From Candidatus Poribacteria bacterium (GTDB taxonomy: Bacteria > Poribacteria > WGA-4E > WGA-3G): 42,231 nt of DNA. Where the stretch lies: positions 3,876 through 46,106 of the forward strand of contig JAGWBV010000079.1 of NCBI GenBank assembly GCA_021295715.1, read 5' to 3'. Shown in pieces: positions 8,141-16,988 of the stretch; positions within the stretch are counted from its first letter, which is position 1; each line of letters begins with the position of its first letter. Position numbers and translations under genes: made by a program. The notes under the pieces were generated by a model. That model was not told where the DNA came from. It did no database searches and saw only the letters and a program-made list of their open reading frames with translations.

Positions 8141-9223
8141 ATGCTGCTACTCGACACCTATTCAGATAAACTTCAGCAGAAGCGTAGAAAAACTCGTCGA
8201 GCGTTTCTGGTTTCGCTGGTTCTACATGCCATTGCGACAATAATTATCGGTCTCGGTTATATTCAGTGGTATCGACCGATGCAACCTTCGGAGCCGCTTA
8301 CTTCAGAAGCCATTGCGGTGACATCCCTCCAACGTTTTCATGTGAATAGTACCCGCAAACGTTCTATGCCGGCTACGCGGCGGTCAACGCCGACGCGTTC
8401 CAAAACCTCGCCCGCTCTTAAGCAAAACGTTGCGAAACTGGTGCATTCAGCACCGCCAACCGCTTCGAGTGCCGCTATTCCCGTGCTGAGGACAGACGCT
8501 CGGTTACCAATGGCTGAGACATCCCTGCGCGAGCAGACCACAGAAACGCTTGCGTGGAAAACGATTGCGACCACGCAGACCCAAACACCTACCATCGCAC
8601 CCAAGCCAAAAACTGGTCAAGGCGAGACTGCGATGAACACAGCAGATACTAACAGTCCTGCTCAACCGATTGACAGAGACGCACGGATGGGAGAGGCATT
8701 AGAAGGTATCGCGGAGAGCGTCGCTGACGGTAACACCGAAACCGCTGTTGACCTCGTTTTTCTGCTTGACATTAGCGGAAGCATGATAGATAATATCCGT
8801 GCAGTCGGTAGACAGCTGAATCGGATGGTAACGGTGTTTGAAAAGGATGGTATTGATTTCACACTCGGAATCGTTATCTTCAGGTATCTTGAAGGCGATA
8901 CAATTATCCATCCACAAACGCGAGACAGCGAGAAATACAAACGCCTGTTAACTTCGCACGTTGTCGCCGCTGCCGGAGATGAACGGGCACACAATGCGAT
9001 CATAAAAACAATTCGACGCGTCAACTTCCGCGAAGGGGTAAACCGCCGATTCATTCTTGTCACCGATGAAGCGAGCAAAGGGTCTTATACGCTACCAGAA
9101 GTGTTAGCACAATGCTTCCAAAACAACATCATTGTAGATGTTATCGGTATTAATCATACCACACATAGGGCGTTAACGACGAAAACTGGGGGACTCTGGT
9201 ATCCCATTCCGATACAGGAGTAG
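8141..9223 (+). CDS. membrane-anchored VWA domain protein
   Basis: The 360-residue product starts with a basic stretch (KRRKTRR) and one membrane helix (about 22-42). A Ser/Thr/Pro-rich linker of about 140 residues leads to a von Willebrand factor A domain. Its MIDAS metal site is visible as D210-I-S-G-S at the start of the fold, with a TDEAS motif near its end. VWA domains of this kind bind metal and partner proteins; the topology puts the domain outside the membrane. The N-terminal half is built like that of the DUF4159 protein at 1-1206. It lies 26 bases after the RPH-like gene, so the two are probably cotranscribed. I chose the ATG at 8141 over a GTG at 8126. Confidence 0.8.
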   Translation: MLLLDTYSDKLQQKRRKTRRAFLVSLVLHAIATIIIGLGYIQWYRPMQPSEPLTSEAIAVTSLQRFHVNSTRKRSMPATRRSTPTRSKTSPALKQNVAKLVHSAPPTASSAAIPVLRTDARLPMAETSLREQTTETLAWKTIATTQTQTPTIAPKPKTGQGETAMNTADTNSPAQPIDRDARMGEALEGIAESVADGNTETAVDLVFLLDISGSMIDNIRAVGRQLNRMVTVFEKDGIDFTLGIVIFRYLEGDTIIHPQTRDSEKYKRLLTSHVVAAAGDERAHNAIIKTIRRVNFREGVNRRFILVTDEASKGSYTLPEVLAQCFQNNIIVDVIGINHTTHRALTTKTGGLWYPIPIQE

Positions 9224-9251
9224 CAGTCAGCAATCAGCAAACAGCGGTCAG
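9224..9251. repeat. CAGTCAGCAATCAGC-type short repeat
   Basis: This stretch directly after the VWA stop codon belongs to a family of short repeats built from GACTGCTGATTGCT-like units, seen again near 22775, 23503, 33846 and 37328. All lie in gaps between genes. Confidence 0.6.
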
Positions 9252-9280
9252 AGGAATAATTTTCAACGCAGAGATTTAGT

Positions 9281-9381
9281 TTTAACGAAAACTTAGCCCG
9301 TAACGAAGTGGAGGGCGGATCTACGGAAAGGCACTTCAAATACTAATTTCACGTCAGTTAACCGCAAGGAAAATTAAAAAG
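9281..9381 (+). repeat. leader repeat copy 1, ending at a start codon
   Basis: A full-length copy of the dispersed leader repeat. The upstream GC-rich module TAGCCCGTAACGAAGTGGAG with GGCGGAT is at 9294-9320, a variable middle follows, and the downstream module CCGCAAGGAAAATTAAAAA ends at the ATG of the isomerase gene (9382). The embedded AAGG is the only Shine-Dalgarno candidate for that gene. Confidence 0.8.
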
Positions 9382-10146
9382 ATGAAATGGTCATTGAATA
9401 CTTATCAAACCTGCCAAGAGTGGGAACTCGAACGTATACTTGACACCGCTGCCGCGACCGGCTATCATGGTGTCGAATTATTAATGGACTACAAGCAGAA
9501 ACACGGATTTGAGTGGGATACGCCAAGAGAGGCTTGGGACGGACTCAAGGCACAGGTCGATGCGAGTGCCGTTGTTATCTCCTCACTCACGAGTTGCCAA
9601 AATTTTCACTCCGAAAACGCTGCCGATCGTAAAGAAACCGTTCGACGCGTTACACGCGTAATCGACATGGCGGAATTTATGGACTGTGATCATGTTCGAG
9701 TGCTCGGCGACCGATATACTGATGAGAATCGCGACGCTATTGTTGGTTACGTCACGGATGGGCTGAAGGCTCTCGGTGCTTACGCCGCTGAAAAAGATAT
9801 TACTGTCTCTATTGAGATGCACGGTTCCTTCACAGATCCGGATTCGGCAATGGAAGTCATCGAAGGTGTGAATCTCCCGAACGTCGGCTTCGTCTTCAAT
9901 TCGCAATTCATTGGTTGCGATGCTGGGAGTATTGATCCCCTCTTTTCGCGTGTAGGTTCACACATTACTGCGGTGCATACACACCGTGTGGAAGAACCTG
10001 AGACGTTTGACCTCTACCGGCAGATGTTCCAATGGCTCAATCGCATCGGTTTCTCAGGCTACATCTCCAACGAATGTGCTTATACGGGTTCCGACCCGGA
10101 GAAGGTGCTTGCCCTGTACGTAGGAATTTTCAAGGCGTTTGTTTAA
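9382..10146 (+). CDS. sugar phosphate isomerase/epimerase family TIM barrel
   Basis: The 254-residue product is a single-domain xylose-isomerase-like TIM barrel (COG1082/AP-endonuclease-2 superfamily). Likely metal and substrate ligands are the Glu in SIEMHGSF (about 137), His residues in VHTHR (about 195) and the Glu in SNECAYTG (about 232). Members isomerise or epimerise keto-sugars or inositols in the cytoplasm; the substrate here is unknown. It heads a tight plus-strand operon with the FG-GAP gene (2 bases downstream) and the sulfatase-like gene, which suggests carbohydrate breakdown. Translation is initiated from leader repeat copy 1. Confidence 0.85.
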   Translation: MKWSLNTYQTCQEWELERILDTAAATGYHGVELLMDYKQKHGFEWDTPREAWDGLKAQVDASAVVISSLTSCQNFHSENAADRKETVRRVTRVIDMAEFMDCDHVRVLGDRYTDENRDAIVGYVTDGLKALGAYAAEKDITVSIEMHGSFTDPDSAMEVIEGVNLPNVGFVFNSQFIGCDAGSIDPLFSRVGSHITAVHTHRVEEPETFDLYRQMFQWLNRIGFSGYISNECAYTGSDPEKVLALYVGIFKAFV

Positions 10147-10148
10147 AA

Positions 10149-11510
10149 ATGGACACCCCACAATCAGCACACCTTTATAAACGGGTCGCAATTCCAGACG
10201 CGTTTCTGAATGAAACATCGGAAAACGCGTGGGGTGGCGATATCCGCATCGGTGATCTGACGGGCGACGGAACGGTTGACTTACTCGTGTACAAATCGCT
10301 CGGTGGTATTCACCCCTGTTTCCTCGGCGCGTTCACGTTGGAAGGTGAACCCCTCTGGTCCATCGGGGATAAGAACCTCGAAATTAGAGATGCGGATGCA
10401 AAGGACACCACGCTAACGACCCTCTCGCCCGACCGCCCCGGTCCTGTCGCTATTTACGATATAGATGCCGATGGACAGGCAGAGGTCATCTGTTTCTGGG
10501 TAGACGTGGATGCTCCAGAAGTGAGTAAATGGGATCTGTCCGCAATCCGCCTAATGATTTTAGACGGTGCCACAGGTGCCGTCAAACATACCTCTGCGCC
10601 GGACGCGTTGTGCCAGTGTAATGCGTCCGCTGAAGGCGAAATCCATATCTCCAACTACGTCCATCAACGATTGATGATTGCCAATCTCTGCGGAAATGCC
10701 CAACCACAAGATTTTGTCGTGAAGGTAGGTGTGAATCTGCTCGCTTTTAACCATAAATTGGAACTGCTCTGGCAGTATACCGACGCGTGGTTCCGTTATC
10801 CGAAGCACTCTGCATACATTCCAGCAGTCGGCGACTTTAATGGTGACGGACGCGATGAAGTTAACGGTGGCAATTTCGGTCTTGCTGCGGATGGCACAGT
10901 CCTTTGGAATCATTTTTTTGGCGATAATATGGACTCGGTTTTAGTTTCCGAATGGAATGGCAGGAACCGAGCGATCCTCTCCGGTGGCGGACAGGTGGTG
11001 GATGCCGAAGGCAATCCGATTCTCTCACTCGGTTTCGACGTTGTGCCACATGGACAAGAGATTCGGTGTGGCAGATTACTACCAGACGCGCCTGAAAACG
11101 CTTTGGTTATCCGATATAACGGACACCACACCGACCTGATGATCGTAGACAACAACGGGCAGATTAAAAATAGGTTTAACGTCGATGAAACGCCGAACAA
11201 TACAGGCTTGGAAATTATCCGCTGGAATGGGGACGATACTTGCGAATTGATTTATAGTCCTGCTGCGCTCTACGATAGTAGCGGAAACAAGGTGGTGATG
11301 TTCCCTGAACTGCCGCCACCCAGAGGTGGGAAAATGGGCTGGTATCACTGCTTTCCTGCGGATGTTTGCGGCGATACACGCGAAGAGGTTATCCTCTACG
11401 ATCCGTATAGCGACGCTGTTTATATCTACACACCCACGCCTTTCCAACCCGACCTGTTCGTTGGATACCAACATACCGAGCGGCAATATAACACCCGTTT
11501 AATGGATTGA
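10149..11510 (+). CDS. FG-GAP/VCBS repeat protein
   Basis: The 453-residue product contains repeated calcium-loop motifs typical of integrin-alpha FG-GAP propellers: GDLTGDGTVD (about 32), DIDADGQAE (about 105), GDFNGDGRDE (about 228). The start at 10149 lies 2 bases after the upstream stop; a longer frame from 10032 would overlap the isomerase gene. No signal peptide is visible, which is unusual for this class and may mean a cytoplasmic role or an uncommon export route. Similar propellers are found in rhamnogalacturonan-lyase-like proteins. Context (isomerase before, sulfatase-like enzyme 3 bases after) favours a role in polysaccharide use. Confidence 0.7.
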   Translation: MDTPQSAHLYKRVAIPDAFLNETSENAWGGDIRIGDLTGDGTVDLLVYKSLGGIHPCFLGAFTLEGEPLWSIGDKNLEIRDADAKDTTLTTLSPDRPGPVAIYDIDADGQAEVICFWVDVDAPEVSKWDLSAIRLMILDGATGAVKHTSAPDALCQCNASAEGEIHISNYVHQRLMIANLCGNAQPQDFVVKVGVNLLAFNHKLELLWQYTDAWFRYPKHSAYIPAVGDFNGDGRDEVNGGNFGLAADGTVLWNHFFGDNMDSVLVSEWNGRNRAILSGGGQVVDAEGNPILSLGFDVVPHGQEIRCGRLLPDAPENALVIRYNGHHTDLMIVDNNGQIKNRFNVDETPNNTGLEIIRWNGDDTCELIYSPAALYDSSGNKVVMFPELPPPRGGKMGWYHCFPADVCGDTREEVILYDPYSDAVYIYTPTPFQPDLFVGYQHTERQYNTRLMD

Positions 11511-11513
11511 AAT

Positions 11514-12791
11514 ATGCAGAACAAGGTTGTCAATAAATTTCTACTCATCTCGATCGATTGTTGGCGGTTCGATGCCCTCAGTCGGACGAATCCGTTTTTT
11601 AACACGCCAAAGTTCGACCTGTTGACGCAGGATTTCTCGCTCGCTGAAAAGTTTTTCGTGCCAGCACCGGCGACGCGTCCCTCGCATACCTCCTATTTTA
11701 CGGGACTTTATCCGTTTGAACACGGGGTCTACGGACAAACCTATCTCAAGATGTTTGAAGGCATCCCAAACCTGTTCCAGATATTTGATGACGCAGGCTA
11801 TCATATCACGGGACGTTCCGAACGTCCGGAAGTGTTCCGTTTCCTTGATTTTGAGCCGTTCATCACGTCGGTTGACCCAAACGCGAATGCACAACATCTC
11901 GGTTCGCTTGAAGACCTTGTCCAGCAAATCAATCAACCTTCTGACGTGCCGCAATTCTGTTTTCTGCATTTCTGGTATACACACGGCGGTTACGGCATGA
12001 GCGGGATCCCGGGAGCACCGAGCCTCAAATCACTTGTGGATAACGGTAGGATAGATGAGGCATTGCGGTTCTATTACGCCGCTGCGACGCACATACTCGA
12101 ATTCAAGTTAGTTGAAATTCTGAAGCAACTTCAACTCTCGGACTGGGCAGTCTTCATCTTTGGAGATCACGGCGAAGGTATCTGCGAGGAAATTACCGAT
12201 CACGGCGGCACACTCAATCAGAATGTGTTACACGTGCCACTGTTGGCACATATCCCTGGTGTATCAAATCTCGCCCTCTCATTTGAAAGTCCAAACCCAC
12301 CGATTTCAGCGATCGACCTGTTCCCGACGATTACAAATCTGGCGGGTATTGATGTAGACTATCACGGATATGGACGAGACCTATTGTCTCCATCGAAAAT
12401 TGACGAAAACCGTTTAGTATTGTCGGAGTTGGATAGTCTCTACGGGGTCGGGTTCCTCAGTCGGGACAACTTAGAGATGCCACACCATCGCGTGACCTCT
12501 CGGACGACGGTCGATAATGAGGAAATCCGTAAGTATTCGGAAGGCGTTCGGCTCTGGTCGTTGACGGATGGTGAGTATCTCTATCGAGAAGATGAGCAGA
12601 CGGGTGAGTTTGTGTATCGACATGTGCTGAGCGGCGAGGATCTCACCTGTGAGGACCCAGACCGTTTTCGCGACGCTTACGACGAAATTTTGATGAATTC
12701 TAATTATCAGCACCTGCTGACCCAAGAATCCACAGATGAGGAGACGGAGATTCTGGAAGGCAAATTGCGGGATCTGGGGTATGTTGAGTGA
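11514..12791 (+). CDS. sulfatase-superfamily hydrolase/transferase with Thr nucleophile position
   Basis: The 425-residue enzyme belongs to the alkaline phosphatase/sulfatase superfamily. Metal-site motifs are visible at the N-terminus (SIDCWRFDAL, D15) and later as FGDHGEG (about 218-224). The nucleophile region reads APATRPSHTSYFTGLYP (about 51-67). Compared with the sulfatase pattern C/S-x-P-x-R, the formylglycine Cys/Ser is Thr54 and the Arg is His58. It therefore cannot be a formylglycine sulfatase; Thr is the nucleophile in phosphoethanolamine and phosphoglycerol transferases of this superfamily. No signal peptide or membrane helices are present, unlike those transferases. Third gene of the isomerase operon. 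Substrate unknown. Confidence 0.8.
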   Translation: MQNKVVNKFLLISIDCWRFDALSRTNPFFNTPKFDLLTQDFSLAEKFFVPAPATRPSHTSYFTGLYPFEHGVYGQTYLKMFEGIPNLFQIFDDAGYHITGRSERPEVFRFLDFEPFITSVDPNANAQHLGSLEDLVQQINQPSDVPQFCFLHFWYTHGGYGMSGIPGAPSLKSLVDNGRIDEALRFYYAAATHILEFKLVEILKQLQLSDWAVFIFGDHGEGICEEITDHGGTLNQNVLHVPLLAHIPGVSNLALSFESPNPPISAIDLFPTITNLAGIDVDYHGYGRDLLSPSKIDENRLVLSELDSLYGVGFLSRDNLEMPHHRVTSRTTVDNEEIRKYSEGVRLWSLTDGEYLYREDEQTGEFVYRHVLSGEDLTCEDPDRFRDAYDEILMNSNYQHLLTQESTDEETEILEGKLRDLGYVE

Positions 12792-12810
12792 TGTTGCATG
12801 CCTGTCTTCC

Positions 12811-13140
12811 CTATTTGTTCACAGGAAAGACGCTTTCGCTGTCCGGCTTGAAAGGATTTTTGTTGACCAAGGGGATATTCCCTTTTTTTCGCTCAACGAG
12901 TTCCCAATCGCCGGTTTTCCAATGTTTTTCATAAGCATAAATAACGGCGTGTGCACACCAGTCTGGATCCTCAAATTCCAACCAGACACGTTTTGCTTGC
13001 GGATGAATCTCATCGTCTATGGAGGCGACGGCGTGTTCATGATTCTCGGACCAGATAAGGCACTGTTGCTTGGGTTCTGATGGATGTAAGCTTTCCAGTG
13101 CTTCTCTGCTCGTTAGCGTAAACAGATCCCTGTATCTCAT
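12811..13140 (-). CDS. hypothetical protein, 109 residues
   Basis: A small soluble protein rich in Trp, Glu and Lys (RVWLEFEDPDW, KHWKTGDWELVERKKG) with no motif I recognise. The ATG at 13140 is preceded by GGAAAAG; the longer frame from 13242 would overlap the upstream phosphodiesterase frame. It follows that gene by 16 bases and is probably cotranscribed with it. Confidence 0.5.
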   Translation of the reverse strand: MRYRDLFTLTSREALESLHPSEPKQQCLIWSENHEHAVASIDDEIHPQAKRVWLEFEDPDWCAHAVIYAYEKHWKTGDWELVERKKGNIPLVNKNPFKPDSESVFPVNK

Positions 13141-13156
13141 CTTTTCCGCACCGTCT

Positions 13157-13613
13157 CTACAGTTCGTGAATTGTTGCCTCAAGCGTCTCAAGACCAACAA
13201 CGGCAACTGTTGCCTTCCCCGTCGTCCAACCACCGGTTTCACCAGGATTGAGTAGGAGCGATTCTCCCTTCTGGATGTCTATCTGGTGGGTGTGTCCGTA
13301 GACGACGATGTCGTAATCGCCACTTTTGGCAATAGGGATGGCGAGTTCGGGGTAGTGCATCACAGCGATGTTTCTGTCGCCGAGCGATACACTTGCAAGA
13401 TTGGGATGCACCTCACCGATTGCTTCAAACCGTTGTGCAACGACGACACGCTCGCCGTCATTGTTTCCAAAAACGCCGACAACGCGGCAGTTTAGATCGG
13501 CTAACGGGTCAATCGCAAACGGCGCGATAAAATCACCAGCATGGACGACGTGCGACAGCGCGTTCGACGTTCGGGATGTTGTCGTGACTGTCAGACATGA
13601 CACCAAGTTTCAT
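13157..13613 (-). pseudogene. YfcE/MJ0936-type phosphodiesterase, frameshifted near the N-terminus
   Basis: A metallophosphoesterase in two frames. The first (ATG at 13613, MKLGVMSDSHDNIPNVERA) carries metal motif I (DSH). The second, read from about 13560, continues HVVHAGDFIAPF, GNND, and GHTHQIDI with the other metal ligands, and ends in LLLNPGE. Family members have about 10-11 residues between the first helix and the VVHAGDF strand; here almost none remain and the phase changes. I infer a lost segment of about 23-26 bases at 13546-13560. The intact protein would be a small cytoplasmic phosphodiesterase. Either this is a pseudogene or an assembly error. The start is abutted by leader repeat copy 3. 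Confidence 0.75.
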
Positions 13614-13707
13614 ATTTTTAACTTTCCTTGCGGTTAAATAAGGTGCATCTGAATTAGCGAGTACGTTTCTTAAACCCGCGCCCCACTTCGTTACGCGCTA
13701 ATGTTTT
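13614..13707 (-). repeat. leader repeat copy 3, ending at a start codon
   Basis: On the minus strand: GCGCGTAACGAAGTGGGGCG (upstream module, 13707-13670 region), a variable middle, then CCGCAAGGAAAGTTAAAAA ending at the phosphodiesterase ATG (13613). Confidence 0.8.
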
Positions 13708-13780
13708 TGAATCTTAATCGTGTAGATTCCCAAAAACCTCCGCGTAAGCGGAGCGAAAACCCAACAATTAAAAAATCTGT

Positions 13781-15035
13781 TTAGGCGACTACCGAGACAG
13801 GCACTCTGTGGATAACATTTCCGAGGTAGCCTTTCGGGTTCCACGTTTGGTTGAAAGGCTGCGCGGCACCCGTTTCGTCGAACGCGCGTGCCCATATTTC
13901 ATAATAACCGCTATTGGCAAAGGTAAGTTCGGCTTCCCAATGATACCAAGCGTATCTGTTTGATGGCGGAATCAACCGGGTTTCCTGCCACTGAAGACCG
14001 AAATCTGTAGAGACCTGCCCACGCATGACCTCTCGCCTCTATCGGGACTCCTGCTGCAAATTCCAGATGTGGTTCGGGACGGGTTATGAGCGACTTAACC
14101 TGCCATGCAGTCGCGATACGCATATCTTCAATCGGAGGCTTATCTCCCGGTGCTATTGGGTCAGCTGGAATACGATAGGAATATCCGCTCATCTTTTCCG
14201 AGTCGTGGACCTGATCCCGCACCCAGATACGGTTGAGCCACTTTTGCATGGTGCTGCCGATCCATCCGGGAACAATCAATCTCGCGGGGAATCCGTGGGC
14301 TGCTGGCAACACTTCTCCATTCATCTTAAGAGCGATAAGTGTGTGTTCATCCATCGCTTTCTCAATTGGAATTCCACGTGAGAAGGGTTCACTTCCGTCA
14401 TTGGGTACATCTTCGCCGTAATTTCCGGTATAGACAGCACTCGACTTCAAACCTGCGGCTCGTAAAACATGGCGCAAACGGACACCTGTCCATTCGCTAC
14501 AGGCGACTGCGCCGCGCTGCCATGGGGTTCCACTCACCTTCGGTTCAAAGAGGTTTCTTCCGTTCCCCGCACATTCCAATACGACTTCCATGGTAACCTG
14601 TGGAAAACGCGAAAGGTCATCCATTGACAGTGCCAGTTCTTTATGAACTTCTCCATCTATGACCAATTTCCATCCACGGAGATCCTTTCCTACCGCTCGC
14701 TCTGGAATGCCACTGTTATTACGGACGAAATGTCGCGCGGTTGGGGTAACGTCGTCGTTGAGGAAGTGTGGAGCGAACTCACCGTTAAAAGGATTCTGCG
14801 AATGGACGATCATGTCCGACTTCGGAAGTCCCGCCGCTTGTGCGTCAACTAAGACAATAGGCGCGAGTCCCCTACCGAACAAACCTCGGTCAACGGCTTC
14901 ACATCCTGCTCCAAACATCCCTAAACTCGCGAGCAGTGCCCCCTTGCCGATTTTGGCAAGAAAGTCTCGTCTCGTTGCGTCAGGAACAGTTTCAAGTCCA
15001 TGCGTAAAATTGGATTTGCGACCTGATTTTTGCAT
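13781..15035 (-). pseudogene. sulfite-oxidase-like molybdopterin enzyme, frameshifted in the C-terminal domain
   Basis: A Tat signal (TRRDFLAKIGKGALLASLG) leads into a sulfite-oxidase-type Mo-pterin domain; VLECAGNGR holds the expected molybdenum-ligand Cys. The first frame runs correctly to RGHAWAG (about 14020), then becomes nonsense. A second frame (14026-13781) supplies the Mo-oxidoreductase dimerisation domain (VSTDFGLQWQETRLIPPSNRYAWYHWEAE...). Relatives have about 8-9 residues between these points, so roughly 23-29 bases are missing. The ATG at 15035 was chosen for the Tat signal; a further ATG at 15077 is possible. The product would be a periplasmic SoxC/YedY-like oxidoreductase. Pseudogene or assembly error. 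Confidence 0.8.
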
Positions 15036-15094
15036 AGTTGTAGTTCGTTCTTTTGGGCGTTTACAAGGTGCAGTCATCAAAGAAATCAGAGCGT

Positions 15095-15937
15095 CTACTC
15101 AAAAAACGCTGCGTTGGGTTCACCGCGATAGAGGACCACGCGATATTGCAACTTCAAAGCTTCATCGGATGCGAGATGCAGGGGTTCATAGTAAACGAGC
15201 GAGGGATGGATCAAACAGTAATTTTCTCGGTTGCGTACCCACCACGTCGTCGGATAACGAGGGTTATCAGGATGATCGACGATAGCAACACCATAGGTTT
15301 TGTTGTCCGTAGGGTGTTGCGAAGTGAAGCTGCACCAACGGCTCTGTTTGCCGAAGATGTCCATCGGTTCGGTGCGTCCATCGGCATCTAACAAGCTCCC
15401 CGGTGTGATGATATTGTCGAATCGGATCGCCATGCCGCTGTAGAACCTGCCGTCTGCCCCGGGTTCACCGCGCCGTAGATCCAAAACGACCTCACGCTCG
15501 TTCGGTTGTAACGTCAACGACACGAAAATCTGCATCGTATCCGTTGTGGGCGGATGGACGACTATCTCTCGCTGCTCGGTGAGATGCGTCAAGCCCTGCC
15601 AATCTATCCACGCGTTCTCAGCCGTTAAACTTGCGCTGTCGGCATCTGCACTTTGCGCGACAATCCGCTGATGGACGATTTTGCCGAAACCTGTCGGGTC
15701 GCTGCCGGGTGTCGGTTGTTCCCAGAAATTGACTTCGTTGACCTTTTTCCACGCCACCCATAGACCTTGGTGATGCACATGATCGCCAGGCTCATTCATC
15801 GTGAGTGGCGGGGCACCGGGTAGATTCAATGGATGACAAAAGGGACGGTTGCCGTCTTCAGGAAAATGGTACCCCAAGATCTGCTGCCTGTCCCAAGCAA
15901 TCGTTAAACTGTGTTGTGTCTGTGAAAGTGAAAACAT
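15095..15937 (-). CDS. PmoA-family protein (DUF6807)
   Basis: The 280-residue product matches the family named PmoA in Pfam (now DUF6807): the conserved DHVHHQGLWVAWKKVNEVNFWEQ region (about 51-73) and a beta-rich C-terminal half (GMAIRFDN, WCSFTSQHP, VAIVDHPDNPRYPTTWWVRN). Despite the name it has no membrane segment and is not membrane methane monooxygenase. Members occur in carbohydrate-use clusters of Planctomycetes and Poribacteria with sugar isomerases and Gfo/Idh enzymes, and the fold resembles glycoside-hydrolase-like beta sandwiches. Here it is downstream of a TIM-barrel isomerase on the same strand. The ATG is abutted by leader repeat copy 4. Confidence 0.8.
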   Translation of the reverse strand: MFSLSQTQHSLTIAWDRQQILGYHFPEDGNRPFCHPLNLPGAPPLTMNEPGDHVHHQGLWVAWKKVNEVNFWEQPTPGSDPTGFGKIVHQRIVAQSADADSASLTAENAWIDWQGLTHLTEQREIVVHPPTTDTMQIFVSLTLQPNEREVVLDLRRGEPGADGRFYSGMAIRFDNIITPGSLLDADGRTEPMDIFGKQSRWCSFTSQHPTDNKTYGVAIVDHPDNPRYPTTWWVRNRENYCLIHPSLVYYEPLHLASDEALKLQYRVVLYRGEPNAAFFE

Positions 15938-15976
15938 TTTTTAATTTTACCTTACGGAGAAATCAAGTGGGTTAGA
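15938..15976 (-). repeat. leader repeat copy 4 (downstream module only)
   Basis: Minus strand: CCGTAAGGTAAAATTAAAAA runs straight into the ATG at 15937. The GC-rich upstream module is not recognisable; a short AACCCACTTGAT stretch is shared with copy 7. Confidence 0.7.
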
Positions 15977-16098
15977 ACTATCAAGCTCATCTCTGAAATC
16001 TGAAGAAACACCCAAGCAAAAACACGCAAGCGGACAGAAGAGAAAGTGCCTAATAAACAAACCCCTTGATCCAACGCCTTGTGAATCATCAAAAATCC

Positions 16099-16923
16099 CT
16101 AATTGAGGTAAGGGTTCACGACTTCGCGTTCAATAGATAAGCCTTCCCATTCATCATCACCGGGTCCGTCGTAGATGAGGGTATGGGGTCCGGCGAAACC
16201 CGCCTTTTGGGTGAGATCAAGGCATTGCACGTAATCTTCCGTGTCCATTTCACGCGGTGCTGCGAAATGTGCTTTGGTATGACACGATTCCGCCCACGAG
16301 GCAATCGCGGCGAGATCTTCATACTTGGTATCGCCACGCCAGTTCCCAAAGTCGAGACAGAGTCCCACTTTTCCGTCTAATCCGTCTAAAATGGTATTGA
16401 CATTTTCAGGTGTAGAGAAGATGGAGAACCAGTTTTCGCTCATTACGCGGATGCCTGCGGTGTCAGCGCGTTCGGTAAGCTGCGCGAGGACATCGCGGCT
16501 CTGCGCCACCGTTTCCGCGGACGGATCGGCTTTACCACCAATGACACGTGCACACGTCGCACCGAGTTCACCAGCGATATCGATCCACTTTTCAATCCAT
16601 GCAATGTCGCGTGCTGCGTCAGAGGGATGGGTGATGTCGCCGTCGTCAATCAGTAGAGAGAAAAGCTCAACGTCCGCAGCGGAGAGTGCAGCACGGAGTT
16701 CAGCGAGATAGGTTTTCTCGACAGAAGGCAGATGGAAATGACAAATCTCTAAGGTGTTAATGCCGAATTCGGCGACACGTGCGGGTAATTCTAAGAGGGG
16801 AATAGGTCCCTTGTTATGGGTTTCGGTTGGGATTTGCATGTCGTGCGCGGGTCCCGTGAATCCCGGTTTTCCAAGTTGTCGATGCAAACTCCATGTTGAG
16901 ACTGAGAGTCGAGGTATTGACAT
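16099..16923 (-). CDS. sugar phosphate isomerase/epimerase family TIM barrel
   Basis: The 274-residue product is a second xylose-isomerase-like TIM barrel, not closely alike to the one at 9382. Likely ligands: Glu in MSENWFSIF (about 162), Asp in LCLDFGNWRGD (about 186), His in CHTKAHF (about 210). The ATG at 16923 has GGAGAAG 8 bases upstream; the longer frame to 16953 is less likely. It precedes the PmoA-family gene by about 160 bases and may be cotranscribed. Cytoplasmic; substrate unknown. Confidence 0.85.
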   Translation of the reverse strand: MSIPRLSVSTWSLHRQLGKPGFTGPAHDMQIPTETHNKGPIPLLELPARVAEFGINTLEICHFHLPSVEKTYLAELRAALSAADVELFSLLIDDGDITHPSDAARDIAWIEKWIDIAGELGATCARVIGGKADPSAETVAQSRDVLAQLTERADTAGIRVMSENWFSIFSTPENVNTILDGLDGKVGLCLDFGNWRGDTKYEDLAAIASWAESCHTKAHFAAPREMDTEDYVQCLDLTQKAGFAGPHTLIYDGPGDDEWEGLSIEREVVNPYLN

Positions 16924-16988
16924 AGTTTTACTTCTCCAAAGTAGCAGGTCCACTTCGTTGTGCCGTTACATAGATTCCTAAAATAGAC

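Noticed and set aside
15095-15937. Methane monooxygenase subunit
   Set aside because: The Pfam family name PmoA is misleading; the protein has no membrane helices and matches DUF6807.
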